64,000 nucleotides of DNA, taken from the NCBI GenBank assembly GCA_043228905.1, contig JBHGNT010000002.1, positions 1,860,001 through 1,924,000 on the forward strand, written 5' to 3'. The stretch comes from Azolla caroliniana (taxonomy: Eukaryota; Polypodiophyta). The position numbers and the translations under genes were made by a program. The notes under the pieces were generated by a model. That model was not told the DNA's origin. It saw nothing but the letters and a program-made list of their open reading frames with translations, and ran no database searches. Positions 42,253 to 54,228 of the stretch are shown piece after piece. Position 1 is the first letter of the stretch. Each line of letters opens with the position of its first letter.

Positions 42253-45200
42253 TGAACCCAAGTTATAAATGTTGGATTCCTAATATAAGTCACAAACTTA
42301 CAAAACTACAACTTAGACCATCGCAGGCATGGTTTACATCAACCTAGGTACAATTGGTAGTTATGAACACTTATCATGGATTTAAATGTATTATACCAAG
42401 AGCATGAATGAGATGCCAAAATGCATTGTAGGTGTTGCTAAAACCCATTTACATATTACTATTACTTAATATGTAACTATCCCCATTGACTATTTATATG
42501 AGGATTGCTAATAATGGTTGTTCAAATTGGTGGTATTGAACAACACAAGCATAACATATGTTGTAAATATGACATCTCTACTTGAACATCAATAGACTAA
42601 TAAAATTCTTGTACTTGTAATTGGGTAACAACCAAGAAGATGGTACAAAAGGAGTGTTTGTTACCATTTTGCTTGTTTACCGAAATGTTATTGAATTTGT
42701 CATGTAAACAATGCTTGATTTGTCTTTGAAAGGTTTATTTATATGAATACCTATAACTTATGCGCTTGGTGGAATATTCCCAACAAACAAGAGGTTCGAG
42801 GAGAGTTATTCTAGTGATATATTGTATTTCAAACTCAATGGCTTTCTAAAACTATAAAACATACCTAACATGGTACCTTCCAAATGAGTAGTTCATTGCA
42901 CCTATAGCATGCATTACACACCATAATCATAATGGTTTGTCAATTTATATTTCTTAATATAATCATTGGAATTTTGAATATACTAACGACATTCAAAGTG
43001 GTCATGTACTTGAAACCTACTTTCTTTAAATAAAATAAAATTAGAGAAGGGGATAATGAAAACAATGATGGTGAAAATGACATTGAGTTTGGATCCTTGA
43101 GGCCGTGAGATTTTGAGCACATTCGTCATACTTTCCCAATTAGTGTTAGCATGAACCTTTGAGGAACCTTAATGTTTGCACATCCTCAGCTAGTGTTATC
43201 GTGGACCTTCAAAACCTTTAAAAACATTTTCCAAATATTTGAGGTAGGCTTGCCCCCTCAAGTGTTTGTGACGCTCCTCACTAACCTCCCTAAGTGACCG
43301 TAATTCTAATCCTAATTGTCAATGTGGATTACTTTATTATACAATGTACGAATTTAATTATCCCATTGGTAGGTCATCATCTCCTCCAAGTTCTCATGTG
43401 CACACAAACTTTGCGTCAAGGCCCCTAGAGTATAAAATGCCAACCATTTCAAAGAAGTTCATTAGGATCCATTTATTAAAATATCAATTGCAACATACAT
43501 TTTGGTAGTTGTTTATTAAATACCTTGTTTCAAAGGTCCTCATTATCTCAAATTTGAGTTTTACAAAGGACTCTCTATGCCAATCACTTCCAATTACAAT
43601 CTAGTTTATTATGCCTTTCTAATCCAAGGTTATATTCCTTTACCATATTATACGTGTCCATATTGAGTTTCACAAGATAGAAGAAATCCATTGAATGAAA
43701 GTCATGATCATACTATTTTTCAATTATTGAGCAAACTAGAATAAAATTTTAAGTTGACATTTCACTTCGTATACTATGTACACGTTGGTGGCATGTATGA
43801 CAAGGATGCCATATGTGTATGAATCTCGGTATTATTATTAAAAACAATGGAAACATGGACGTAGGTGTGTTGAAACTATGCTTATTTTGGAAAATTATTG
43901 ATTCAATAATAGAAGAAAGCTTTGTTATATCAATATTATTTCCATTGCATTTTGAGTGAAGTACATATTTAATCCTTTCCCCCCCAAAAAAACTCCTTCC
44001 ATTAGTTATAAAATTTTATAGATGAGAATGTTATATTCAAATCCTAGTACGGGTGTGATAGTTCCATCTTATGTGGAGGTCCACTAACTCAAGAAAGGAA
44101 GAGGACGACCAATGTTGGATGAAGGCTAATCATTGTTTTTCGACTCCATCGGATCTACCCGCAAGGCCATCGTATTGGCTCTTTAGAGTGGCTACATTTT
44201 CATTCCATATGTCCCGCAATAACATTGCGTGATCCACGGTTTGATTGGAAAAGACCCGTCTACACCATGTTGAGAATCTAAAGTGTTATTGGGTTGACTA
44301 ATTCCAACACAACTTGAGCTAAATGACATTAATAGGAATTGAGTGGAATCTATTGTCGGTGTTGGAAAACAAGATCTCTTGTGCCTTTATCACCAACGTC
44401 ATCCCCTCTCCCTAATGTTCATACTTGTCAATTGGGCCTGCCATGATAACCAACATACATTCCCCCACTTGATTGTGCCTCAAAATTTAACCTATAGGCA
44501 TCAATATAAATCACATCATAATTTATCGTGTTAGAGTAGGGATGCAAGAAATGCATTGTCAAAGCAATGTAAGCTATTGTTTAGTAGGCATTTAAGTCAT
44601 TTAAGTGCTTTCCATATGCATTATATCGTGCAATATTAACTTGATGATGATATTTGCATCTCATTTTCTTCACATAAAAGTAGTGTATACATATATAAAA
44701 ACAATGTAACCATACAAAAAACCCCTTGGTGCCCATGTTACATCATCATGAATGATAATCTTATGGCAATGTAAATCATATAAGGGATTCCAATATTATT
44801 AGATATATAATGGCAACTCTTTTGAAGACAAGGTGGTGTCCACAAAGTTTAGTGTGAAATTGATCAAATCAATTTTACTTTCAACTTATGTACCTATTGG
44901 GGTATTTCATGGAGACCATCAAACATCTCACATGCCGAGTGTACGATAGACACCAATACTTAAGTTAGCCAAACACTACACCATATGATGGGGAGGGGGT
45001 TGGGGTAAAGCTTTGGCTCATTGAGCAAAAACCTATTGAAGGGTGACGAAATATTTCCAACTAACAAGGCCCAAAGTTCCAAATGGCTTTTGCAATTGGG
45101 TATATAAAGAGTGTGTGCTTGGAAGATGAAATTGTGATCATGAATCATTCAACACTTTAGGCCACTGTCAAGTACATCACATAATATGTAATGTCAGTGA

Positions 45201-45267
45201 TGCATTCAATACTAAACAAGCTCTATCTTCAATTAACTTATGAATAATGCCATAGTTGTGCATGAGT
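42253..45267. other. AT-rich intergenic DNA
   Basis: No supported gene, RNA or element. Short open frames lack recognisable domains. Confidence 0.6.
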
Positions 45268-45643
45268 ACCTTTGCTTCTCACTTTTTTTTTTGAAAGAAA
45301 GATACACCTTAGTATATTACTTGAGAAATGTACATATAGAAAACAGAAGGAGACATTTCATCTCACCTCTATTGTAATACAAAGGCTAATACCAACATAT
45401 GATCAAACAGATGATATTATATAAGAAACAAGTGGAGCACAAACTACAAGCTATGCAATAAAAAAGAGGGTATGGCATAATTCCACCTCATACCAAAAAT
45501 TGTATATGAAAATAAGTGAAGTCATCGCCACCGTTTCTTAAAGTCCACTTGATGTTGCCTTAGAGCATCAACTGAACCCTACAGATCATCATATTGCCCA
45601 TGTAGGGCATGGACAAATAACATCCCACCTTTGCCTCTCACTT
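45268..45643 (-). mobile_element. LINE 3' end with 17-bp target-site duplication
   Basis: The flank ACCTTTGCTTCTCACTT (45268-45284) recurs with one mismatch at 45627-45643. The insert of about 340 bp opens with a T-run (poly-A on the minus strand), and its minus strand ends CAAGTAATATACTAAGG before the tail, which resembles a non-LTR 3' UTR. It contains no domain, so it is a short 5'-truncated copy. It differs in sequence from the family at 11512 and 58016. Confidence 0.8.
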
Positions 45644-46226
45644 AGTCACTCACATTTTGATTTTTCTCTAAGATAAACTTTAACCACCTCTTATGCATGA
45701 CCAACAACCACCGTATGCAATAGTGTGGTTCTACATTCATTTGAATATGACAAGCTTGTTGCATTATCGGTTAACTAGTTCACGACATTAATAGGATGAC
45801 CTTTGAGTCGAACAAATTAGGTTTCTAATTTTTCAACATGGACGAAATTGTGGAGTGCCAAATAGTGTGCATAATGACATATTATGAAAATGCATCTAAA
45901 TGCCAATTAAATATTAATACATCATAAACTATGTGTGGTTACATGTGAAACTTGAGAAGAAAGCAAAGACATTAAAAGAACCTTGTGATGATCATACAAA
46001 CATCATTCCTATATGGTCAACATTTGTTATGGGATGGCACTATTGCATGCTTCTGAACAAGGGGTCCATGCCTTTATTGAGTGGCATTAAAGAGAAGCTT
46101 AGGAGAAGATGAGAAATGTAATCAAGGCTATTCTTTATATTTGTTTATATTTTGATAGTAATTACATATGAGTAATGGAAAGCTATTATGGTATAACATT
46201 AATAAAACCCAATCAAAACCAGAGAG
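45644..46226. other. Intergenic DNA
   Basis: Nothing recognisable; separates the LINE tail from the orphan LINE ORF1. Confidence 0.6.
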
Positions 46227-48094
46227 ATGAACCGCTCCATCGCACCTGCCTCTGCGTCAGCGCCCATGACCAAGGATGTCGCCGCTCTTGCGGCTGCCTC
46301 TGCAGGCATACACGTAGGTCTGCCTCACGCCTCAGCTCTTCAAGCTGCCTCTCATCATGCTTCCTTACCTTCCTCTTCTCACGCTCCCGTACTTTCCTCA
46401 CCCCACAAATCCTTACCTTCATCTGTTGCGGCTACTGGAACAGCCGCCACATGTATGGCTGATCTGACAACATGCGGACAAGGGAATAAGACAATGGTGT
46501 TGCCTGCATATTCGGCTATTACTCTAGCACCAAGTGGACATGCAATTCCAGCCGCTAAGGTTGTTGCATCAAGGTCGCTGGAGGGATCATCTACTGAAGG
46601 AAAGTCTAGGATTGGAAGAGACAACAAACAATCAGAAGTGGCAAAAACTTTTCTTAATAGGGCTGTAGGTGTTGGTTCGATGAACATTGATGCAGGTTCA
46701 AGACAGGAACAATCACCACAAGGTTGCGATCAGCTTTATCGGGACTCCTGTGTAGCTAACCCAGATGCAACTCCTATTTCGTACAATGTGGTTGACCTCC
46801 TGTTATTAGAACAAGATAGGATTCATATCTTGCGAGAGATTGAAGTGTGCTGATCCGCGTGTATTGCTGCAAGCTACTTTAAAACAGGATGTTGACAATA
46901 TTGTGGATGTGCAAATGTTAGGAAGGAACTACTATCAACTCGAGTTTGAATCAGATCGAATGGTGCCATTTATGTTAGAAAGGAAAGCTATTGCACTCAA
47001 GGGAGGATGAGTTTCTTTTCACAAATGGATCCACAATTTCTCGGCAAACCAAGTACACCATGAACTTGATTCTCTTTATACATGTATGGTGGTTCTCCCG
47101 AACTTGCGTAAAGAATGGATAAATTCTATCACTTTAATTGGTGCTATGATTGGTATGATATTAGAGGTATATGACAAGCCACGAAAAGGAGACAAAATGT
47201 TAGGTGTGATGCCGGCTAAGATTATGGTTTCTATGGCTAAGGTATTTCTGTCTCACATTTTGTTGCCCAATTTTTTGGACTCAACGCAGTCTCTGTATTC
47301 TTTGAAAATCATGTATCGAGGTCTACCCAATCAATGTTTTCGGTGTTTCGGGTTTGGCCACTTGGCCAAACATTGTCCTAAGTTTCATAATGTCTCTCAT
47401 ATAGTGGAGTCCTCTATGGAAATTATTATACAAGGCCTCATTTGACGGATGGACTATAGTAGGGAATAGGAAAACATCTCGACCAAGTAAAACTCAACAA
47501 GTACAAGTACAACCTAATAACCTTCAAGAATTTCCTCCCCTTCAAAATAAATATATAACACTTTAGGTAGATGATGAGGATCGTCAAGTGCCACTTGCTA
47601 CAGGTTCATTGATCTCGTCGGAGACTGATACATGTCCCCCAATGACAATGCCTTCTAAGTCATCTCCTCGGTTGATAGAGGGTCAACCACCTATCAAAAT
47701 TTTAAAGGGATCTCAGTTGAGATTTCCTATTAAAACAATCTCACCAGATAAATTGAAACAGAAGGAAGATGACATGGAGATTGAAATAGCTCAGCGAGGA
47801 AAGCTAGAGCTACAAGTGCACGAGAAGATGGTGGTTGTCACTATCCAACGATTGGAGGAAGCTGCACCTATACCAACAATTGATAATAACAAAGAAAAAA
47901 CTCTTCATGAGAAAAAGGAAACAATGGAAGTAGAATTTTTATTGACAAAGAAAGAGGCAAATGGTTTCAAGTTTGGATCCTCGAAGGATATGGCAACAGG
48001 CCAGGTGTTGGATAAGGCTGTCAAAGAGCATAGGCTTCATAAGTATGTAGGGAAGGTTCTAGAGGGTTCTAGAATATTCTCCCAAATATTCTAA
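46227..48094 (+). pseudogene. LINE ORF1 (gag-like, zinc knuckle), broken
   Basis: Frame 1 (46227-46853) encodes an Ala/Ser-rich N-terminus. After a frameshift near 46849 the DUF4283-like region follows (VQMLGRNYYQLEFESDRM), an in-frame TGA lies at 47008, then VVLPNLRKEW and the CCHC zinc knuckle CFRCFGFGHLAKHC (about 47340). A last segment (47445-48094), after another shift, starts DGWTIVGNRK and is acidic and low-complexity to its stop. Plant L1 ORF1 proteins bind their own RNA. No ORF2 follows, which is unusual because LINE copies usually lose the 5' end. Confidence 0.85.
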
Positions 48095-48798
48095 TGCATG
48101 TACTTCGACTCACAGTATAAATACTTGTAACTTCCTTGGTCCCTTTCCAGGGATTCAACACTAGTCATTGACATATCAATGTAGTATTCTTGTTTCATGT
48201 CATATTGTCTCCTTCTTTATCTATGTCTTCATGCTCTCCATAGCTTCCTAAGTTCATGTTCTCATCATGCACAACTTCTAGAGTTCTTAACCTTATCACT
48301 TCCTATTCCACATTCGTAACCTTATCGATTATAGCCTTGTCATCCGTGCTCTGTGGTAGTCCGCGGTTGGTGTGTCTGTGACAATTTGAATCCCTTCGTT
48401 TTCTATCTTCCTCGTCATCTCTATCTCCTAGTTTCTTCTCATCATCATCTCTATCTCTACGCTTCTTATCATCTTTCGCATCCCTATCTTTGCATTTTTT
48501 GTCATTGTCATCCTTCTCGTTGTGTTTCCTACTGTTTCATCTCTATCTATGTGTTTCTTATTATCCACATCACCTTCATCCATGTCTTTGTGTTTCTTCA
48601 GAACCTCAATGTTTTGATCTCTATGTTTCTTATCCTCTTCATCTCTTTCTCCACTTCCATCATTACCATAGTCAAAGTCGTTGCTTCCAAAGTCGCTTCG
48701 TCAACATCATTACCCTCATTGCTTCATCTTCAACATCATCATCTTCAACCCTCTTCTTGTCGTCATCAATACTACTTTGCCTAGCCTTCATCATCGTC
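48095..48798 (-). other. Low-complexity stretch, charged remnant on the minus strand
   Basis: From 48400 to 48780 the plus strand is TCATCTCTATCT-like with TTT CTT ATC words. The minus strand reads as interrupted K/H/D/R/E-rich peptide (repeated KKHRD, HKDMDE and DRDDD motifs), similar in character to charged tails of splicing or mediator proteins. Stops break every frame. Origin not identified. 48095-48400 has nothing recognisable. Confidence 0.4.
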
Positions 48799-49965
48799 AA
48801 GTGTTCTAGATTTGGTGAGGACTGTGTGTTGGGAATATGTCCCTCCAGTGGGAGGATGATCCAATTGTTTGGAAAGCCAATAGTCGAAGAGTCGGAAAAT
48901 AGGAGCTGAGTTGGTGAGGAACTTGGTCGAGATTGATAGGGCGAGGCCGAAACCGGAATCGTGTAAATAGCCAACTTAGGAGACTATACTTGTAAATACT
49001 CTAAGTGTGCGCCCCATGAGGGCTACGTATGTAAATAACCAGAAAGTTGCGTAAGTATATATGCAACTAGGGCTAACTTTTGTGTAAGAACTGAGAATGT
49101 ACAGAAGTTGTAAAACGTGAGAGAGCGTGAGAGAGAGAGAGTAGCGTGAGCCACGCCATAACTGTGTGAGTAACAACAGACGCGAAGAGCCCTGTGTGGC
49201 TGATACACTCGACAAAATGTTGTAATCATCTCTGGTGTATATCCACTATTTGTATAGTGAAGTTTTGTTCCCATGGTTTTCCCCGTTTTAGGGTTTCCAC
49301 GTAAATCTCTGTGTACATTTGTTTATCTTGTCTTTCTGGTGTATTCTTGTGATTCGTATTTCAGCGTGTAGTTCGTTTATTGTGATTTAAATTCCGCAAC
49401 GATTTCTCAACACTGTGCAGGGTCGCTCACATCTGTTGGTGTTCGTGTCTTCGATGAGGACCGTACATGGTCGCTCACGCCCGTTGGTGTTCGCGTCTCC
49501 GGTGAGGACTGTACATGGTCTCTCACGCCCGTTGGTGTTCCAGTTCCCGGTGAGGACCGTACATGGTCGCTCACACCCGTTGGTGTTCCAGTTCCCGGTG
49601 AGGACCGCACATGGTCGCTCACGTCCGTTGGTGTTCCAATCTCCGGTGAGGACCAGACATTGTCACTCACGTAGGTGTTCCGATCTCCGGTGAGGATCGT
49701 ACATGGTTGATCATGCTTGTTGGTGTTCCAGTTCCCGTTGAGGACCAAACATGGTCACTCACGCCTCACGTTTGTGTTCAAGTCTCCGGTGAGGATCGAA
49801 CATGGTTGCTCACACTCACGTTGGTGTTCTAGTCTTCGGTGAGGACTGTACATGGTCGCTCACGCCCATTGGTGTTCCAGTCTCCGGTGAGGACCACACA
49901 TGGTCACTTCGTTCACCCGTGCTCCTATTTCTAGTGAAGACTTCTCATGGTCACTCACTCCTCAA
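48799..49965. repeat. 48-bp minisatellite, about 11.5 units, split by a solo LTR
   Basis: A partial unit at 48799-48826 is followed by the solo LTR (48827-49412), then units at 49423, 49471, 49519, 49567, 49615, 49663, 49707, 49755, 49806, 49856 and 49904. The consensus contains CGCTCACGCCCGTTGGTGTT and CCGGTGAGGACCGTACATGG. Most units are 48 bp (44-51), so a minus-strand frame stays open for 113 codons and gives a VSDHVRSSPGTGTPTG repeat. The array ends exactly where gypsy RT sequence begins (about 49960). Confidence 0.93.
48827..49412 (+). mobile_element. Solo LTR of a Ty1/copia-type element
   Basis: 586 bp starting TGTTGGGAA and ending TCTCAACA (TGTTG and CAACA inverted ends), flanked on both sides by CTGTG (48822-48826 and 49413-49417), a perfect 5-bp target duplication. 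It interrupts a minisatellite unit. It contains typical LTR features such as a TATATA stretch near 49055. Orientation is inferred from the U5-like end. It is different from the LTR of the copia element at 59352. Confidence 0.9.
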
Positions 49966-51276
49966 TTTCTTCAGCAACCCATACAGCGGCTCCGCGACGT
50001 GGGCATAATGCGGGATCCAGATATGGTAGAACGCGCATGCTCCCAAGAATCTCTGAACCTCCGTAACCGAATTGCAGTCATGCTTCATCGCGGAGATGGC
50101 TTCCACCTTGGCCGGAGACGGTTTCCGACCGTATGCTCCGCATAGGTGCCCGACGACCATGATCTCTGATTCCCCGAAGGCCGATTTTTCCCCAGAGAAG
50201 GTGAGCCTCGTGCCTTCTAGTCTTTGCAACACCTTCTCGCAGTCATCGATGTGAGTCGCCACAAAATTCCGACATCCGTCCGGTCCGATTGTCTCGTCCC
50301 TTCCCTCCACCGGGCATCCCCTGATCGGGATGTCGTCTAAGAATGGCATGGTGATGTCCGGGATACAATCCCTGAGCACTTTGTTCATTGCGTTCACCAT
50401 GTGAGCCACTGAGTTCGACCCTCCTTGTGGTAGGGTACACATCCGCACTAGGCCAAGAGGAGTCCACATCGTCGTAATGTCTCTGCTCTACACGACTAGT
50501 TGGAACTGGTCGTACCCCGAGTACAAGTCACCGACCGAATAGATCGACCTTCCAGCAAAGGCCTCCGCGAACTCGTCTATGGTCGGTCCAATTCCTGCAT
50601 TACGGATGGTCACCCTGTTGACCAGTTGCAGGTCCTGAATGAAGCGTAGCGTGCCGTTCTTCTTTGGCACCGTAAACCACTGATTCGAATACGGGGCACT
50701 CGATGGTTCGAGGATGCCCATCTCCACCTTTTGCTTCAGAAGCTCCATCAACTTCGGGATGTGAGCTCTCGGCACCAGAATCGGTTTGAGATTCCACGGT
50801 ACATGCGGTACCGTGAAGATCACCATCGGTTCAACGATTGTCGGGTCCACACACCCGATCTCCCCCGACGAGAACGCGAAAGCTTTCCCATGCCTTCCGA
50901 GCATTCTCCGAAACCTGTTCTCCTCCGCCGGCAATAGAAAGCCACCCCCACTGACCTTGAGCTCCCGTAGCGTTATGTCGGTGAACTGGTGCCCTATGCC
51001 AGCCGGATCTCGCAAACTCGGGTCCGACGCACCCCCCTTTACTCGTAACTCGCTGCCCTCCGGCAAGGGTGCCGCTACTAGCCTCACCTTCCGGTCCAGA
51101 GTCTTGTACTTTGTGTCTACCCGGGCCGTTTGATCCGACTCGAGCCCGTTACAGAAGTCAACGATGACTTCGTACATCCCTTCCGAACATACCGGAATCG
51201 TCCGGTCCTCTTTAAGGCCGCATCCGACCACCTCTCGTAATTGTCCCAAGGTCTCATCGAAAGAGACCGCCTCCAC
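49951..51276 (-). pseudogene. Gypsy element 1 reverse transcriptase
   Basis: An open frame of 262 codons (51276-50488) ends with a TAG, after which the same frame continues from 50469 to 49951. Motifs in order: EMGILEPSSAPYSNQWFTVP, FIQDLQLVNRVT, IYSVGDLYSGYDQFQL (catalytic Asp), LPQGGSNSV and MPFLDDIPI (the usual FVDD box as FLDD), then EVQRFLGACAFYHIWIPHYA and AEPLYGLLKK. One nonsense mutation in the palm, plus loss of RNase H, makes it non-functional. Confidence 0.9.
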
Positions 51277-51497
51277 GGCTCCGTTGATTTCCTCTCCAAG
51301 GCTGAGGACTCCGCATGCCCAAAGTCGCTCCTCCGCCCTCTTCTTCTCCCGGCCAACGACGTCGACAATCGTACAACCCCCGCTATCAGAGAACCAAAGT
51401 TTTCTACCTACGGTATAGGTCTTCTTCCCTACTGTACATTTGTGAGGTTTTTCCCGGGTGTTCGGACTATTGCGGCCCCACGCCTTGATAGCCCTCT

Positions 51498-52700
51498 CTA
51501 AAAAGCCCCTCTAGTTTCGCCACCAAGGGTCTCGCGGTTACGCTCATGGTTTGGTCGCATCGTTAGGAACTGGACCGAGTGACGCCCATCCTGGCTCTTG
51601 ACTCTTGCATAGGCCGAACCGTTGTCCAACACCTTGGTCTCCATCCGTGCCGCCGTGATGTATGGTTCTCCTAGTATAACCGGATGTGAGGACGTCTCCT
51701 GCACGAAGAAGTGCTGGTCGATCTCGACATCGCCGATTTTCACCCGTATGTTCGGGCCCACGCCTTGATAGCCCTCTCGTCCGACATTCAGGTCCAGGGC
51801 CCTTTGGGTCTCGCTAGCGTGCACCCGACCATTCCATAGGTACACCACTTTGGCTCTCATTGCCTCGGTGAAGTCCCCGCAGTCCTTCCAGATGTGGCCG
51901 ACTACATCGCACCACAAACACCGGTTTCCAGCCAGAGACCTTCGGTCATGGGCCTGTTCGCCGCCGTCCCTCCGTGCTTGTGCAATCTGGAGGTCCTTTA
52001 CCATCCTAGTCAGCTCCTCTAGAGCTGCTCCTCCGGACGAGCCTTGGACCATGCCGGTCGAAGTCGATCCGGTCTCGAGCCAGTCTCGGGTCTCTTCCCT
52101 TCGCACTGGCGAGGTTGGCTCGAGTTTCCTTGCTGCTACAGAGCCCACCCCTGTTGATCCTTTATTGACCCACTCTCGCCGTTTGTCGAAATGGCCATAG
52201 ATTCTCTTCACCACGGCCAAGTCGGCCGTCAGCCCGTCATCAGTCTCCAACAGGAGACCCACTTGCTCCCGGTCCCTCGCATCCACCGACTTAACGAACA
52301 GCAGGACGCAACTTGTGTCTAGTACGGTCCGGTCGAGTGCCGAAAGACGCGCGAAGCGTTCTTCAAACTCCCGAAGGAGCACCGACGCGTTTCTCCCCTT
52401 TTCGGGGGTCTCTACCCATTCCCAGGTCCGGCTCTCAGCCCGTACCTCGAGCACCTCCGCATGGATGCCTGGCATCGGCACCCGAGGGAATCCGGTTAGT
52501 CGCCTTTCGTCCGGAATGTCTCTCATTACCATCTCGGCCCGGTAGGCCTCCAAATAGCTCGTGGCGTCCTTCCCACTAAACCGGGGTATCGTGCCAACAA
52601 CCGCTTCAATAGACCTATCGAGGGCGCCTGCACCTTCGTGCGCACTCACTATCCGATCCACAGCCGAAGCCATGGCTTCCGCGAGATCCGACCCCCTCAT
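51498..52700 (-). pseudogene. Gypsy element 1 gag with protease remnant
   Basis: 400 codons. The N-terminal gag region is followed by a CCHC zinc knuckle, CLWCDVVGHIWKDC (about residue 270), then a retropepsin-like C-terminal half (IRVKIGDVEIDQHFFVQE, HPVILGEPYI). No D[ST]G active site is visible, and the frame stops before RT. A 22-bp direct repeat (51477-51498 and 51757-51778) brackets the protease part and suggests recombination. Confidence 0.8.
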
Positions 52701-52723
52701 CTTTCTATTCCTCTACCGCCCGT

Positions 52724-52741
52724 TTCACGTCGGGTTCACCA
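52724..52741 (-). other. Primer-binding site, tRNA-Trp type
   Basis: The plus strand reads TTCACGTCGGGTTCACCA, identical to the 3' end of plant tRNA-Trp(CCA) as I know it, so the minus-strand element RNA would pair with that tRNA. It lies 4 bases inside the LTR edge (52746), the expected position. Confidence 0.85.
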
Positions 52742-52745
52742 AATA

Positions 52746-53075
52746 TGTCGCGTTGTTACGCGCGTGCGTGGAGAACGAGGCGGGATCACCGGGACCAGGG
52801 TCTTGGACCGAGAAATAGCTGAGAAGGAGGAGAACGGAAAGGCAACAGACGCACTTGCACACACACAAGCACGGGAGCACACAGGAATCACAGTCCAACA
52901 ACACAGCAAAACGAGACGACTAGAAGTCCGAGTATATGAACACGTTGTCACGTTATTACGCGCGTGCGTGGAGAAAGGCGGGACCACGGGGGTCTTGGAC
53001 TAGGGAGTGATGGAGCGTGGGAGGTCGTGCTTCACCATTTTCGGGGCATCCCAGAAGCACCCTTGAAGCAACCGA

Positions 53076-53121
<46 letters not shown>

Positions 53122-54228
53122 ACACCGACTCACGCACACACACACACACACACATGCCGACCCGACTCACGCCCTCATGTACAGGAAACGCAGGAAAGGG
53201 GGAGCACCCGACACCAACGGAGACGCGAATATACACAGACAGGCGCAACGCATATATATATATATATATGTTAAGAATACATTCCCGGCTTCGAGCCGTA
53301 CCAAGGTAGGTTACAGTAGTCGTCAGCTGCCAAGCTGCCGTCAGGGAGCTCACGGGCTCGTCGCGCCGAGCTGGGTCTTGCGCAGGAGATGAGCTGAAGC
53401 AAACCCTAAGCGAACACGAAGGAGAAGACGAAGAAGAAGAAGAAGAACTAACTCTAAACCTAACGGTATACCCTCTAATGCAAAATGGGCAACCCTTTCA
53501 CAAAGGGCGTTCCCTTCCTTTTATAGAACAAGGACAGGGATGCGTTACAATGTGGGATAAACCCCGACTTACATGGGATTGTTTGTCCCGACTTGACTAC
53601 TCTTCGGCGCCATAAAGGCGCCCTCGATATTCACACTAAATGTACATGGGTGCGTACACACGCTGCACACCGCCGATGTAGCCAGTGTTTCCCGGTTTCC
53701 GCCTCTGGCCGAAATTCTTCACGACAACGTATGTATATAAATATAAATATATATCGAGACAGTTACAACTAACACGCCGGCAAGGCGAACACCGACGCCT
53801 GTTCGCTCGCACACAGAAGAGCGAGATGGAGACTCTGTCGGAAGCACACGGGTGTTCCACGGAGCAAAGTCAGCCTCTTGAAAACCTGCACAAATGTGGC
53901 TATGTAGAGTGGCAGAGGAGAAGGGCTCGGTCCCAGTCCGGCAGCACTTCGTCCTCTCTAACGCGCGATACCTTTTTCATTCCTCTCCCTCTCTTTTATA
54001 GCCCAAGGAGGGAGGCCGTTATCATCCGTTACATCACATTAATTCTCTGTCCTTTCGGACAGAGATACACCTCGATTCTCTCCCTATTGGATGCGTGCTA
54101 CTTAGGATTTCACCTCAGCTGACTTGTACCTACCTACTTACCATACAACGAAAGGTGTGCTCGCGTGTAAGGGCCGGTTTACACACGCTAAACTCGGTTT
54201 CCGCCTAGGGTTGGTTTTCTTCACGACA
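52746..54228 (-). repeat. 5' LTR of gypsy element 1, interrupted
   Basis: Ends are TGTCGCG at 52746 and CACGACA at 54228, the same as the LTR at 58086-58705. Without the nested insertion it would be about 700 bp: 52746-52945 plus 53731-54228. Shared blocks with 58086-58705 include GTTGTTACG near the start, GACAGTTACAAC in the middle and GTGTAAGGGCCGGTTTAC near the end. Confidence 0.85.
52946..53726 (-). mobile_element. Solo LTR of the same gypsy family nested in the element 1 LTR
   Basis: 781 bp from TGTCACGTTATTACGCG to TTCTTCACGACA, a full LTR by its ends. It is flanked by ACGT (52942-52945 and 53727-53730), so a 4-bp duplication is visible. The flanking halves join into one LTR when it is removed. 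It contains a (GA)n run (about 53080-53116), a CA run and a TA run. Confidence 0.8.

Larger units (their letters stand above)
49951..54228 (-). mobile_element. Truncated Ty3/gypsy element 1 (5' LTR, gag to RT)
   Basis: Reading leftward: 5' LTR (54228-52746, carrying a nested solo LTR), primer-binding site, gag ORF, degraded protease, RT. The element is cut at about 49960, just after the start of the RNase H region (AEPLYGLLKKLR), where the minisatellite begins, so RNase H, integrase and 3' LTR are lost. It is GC-rich compared with surrounding host DNA. Confidence 0.9.

Noticed and set aside
48353-48909. Long plus-strand open frames
   Set aside because: Composition-driven Ser/Leu/His strings from TCT/CAT-rich DNA; no domain.
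50731-51501. Plus-strand open frames over the gypsy region
   Set aside because: Antisense shadows of the GC-rich gag and RT frames.
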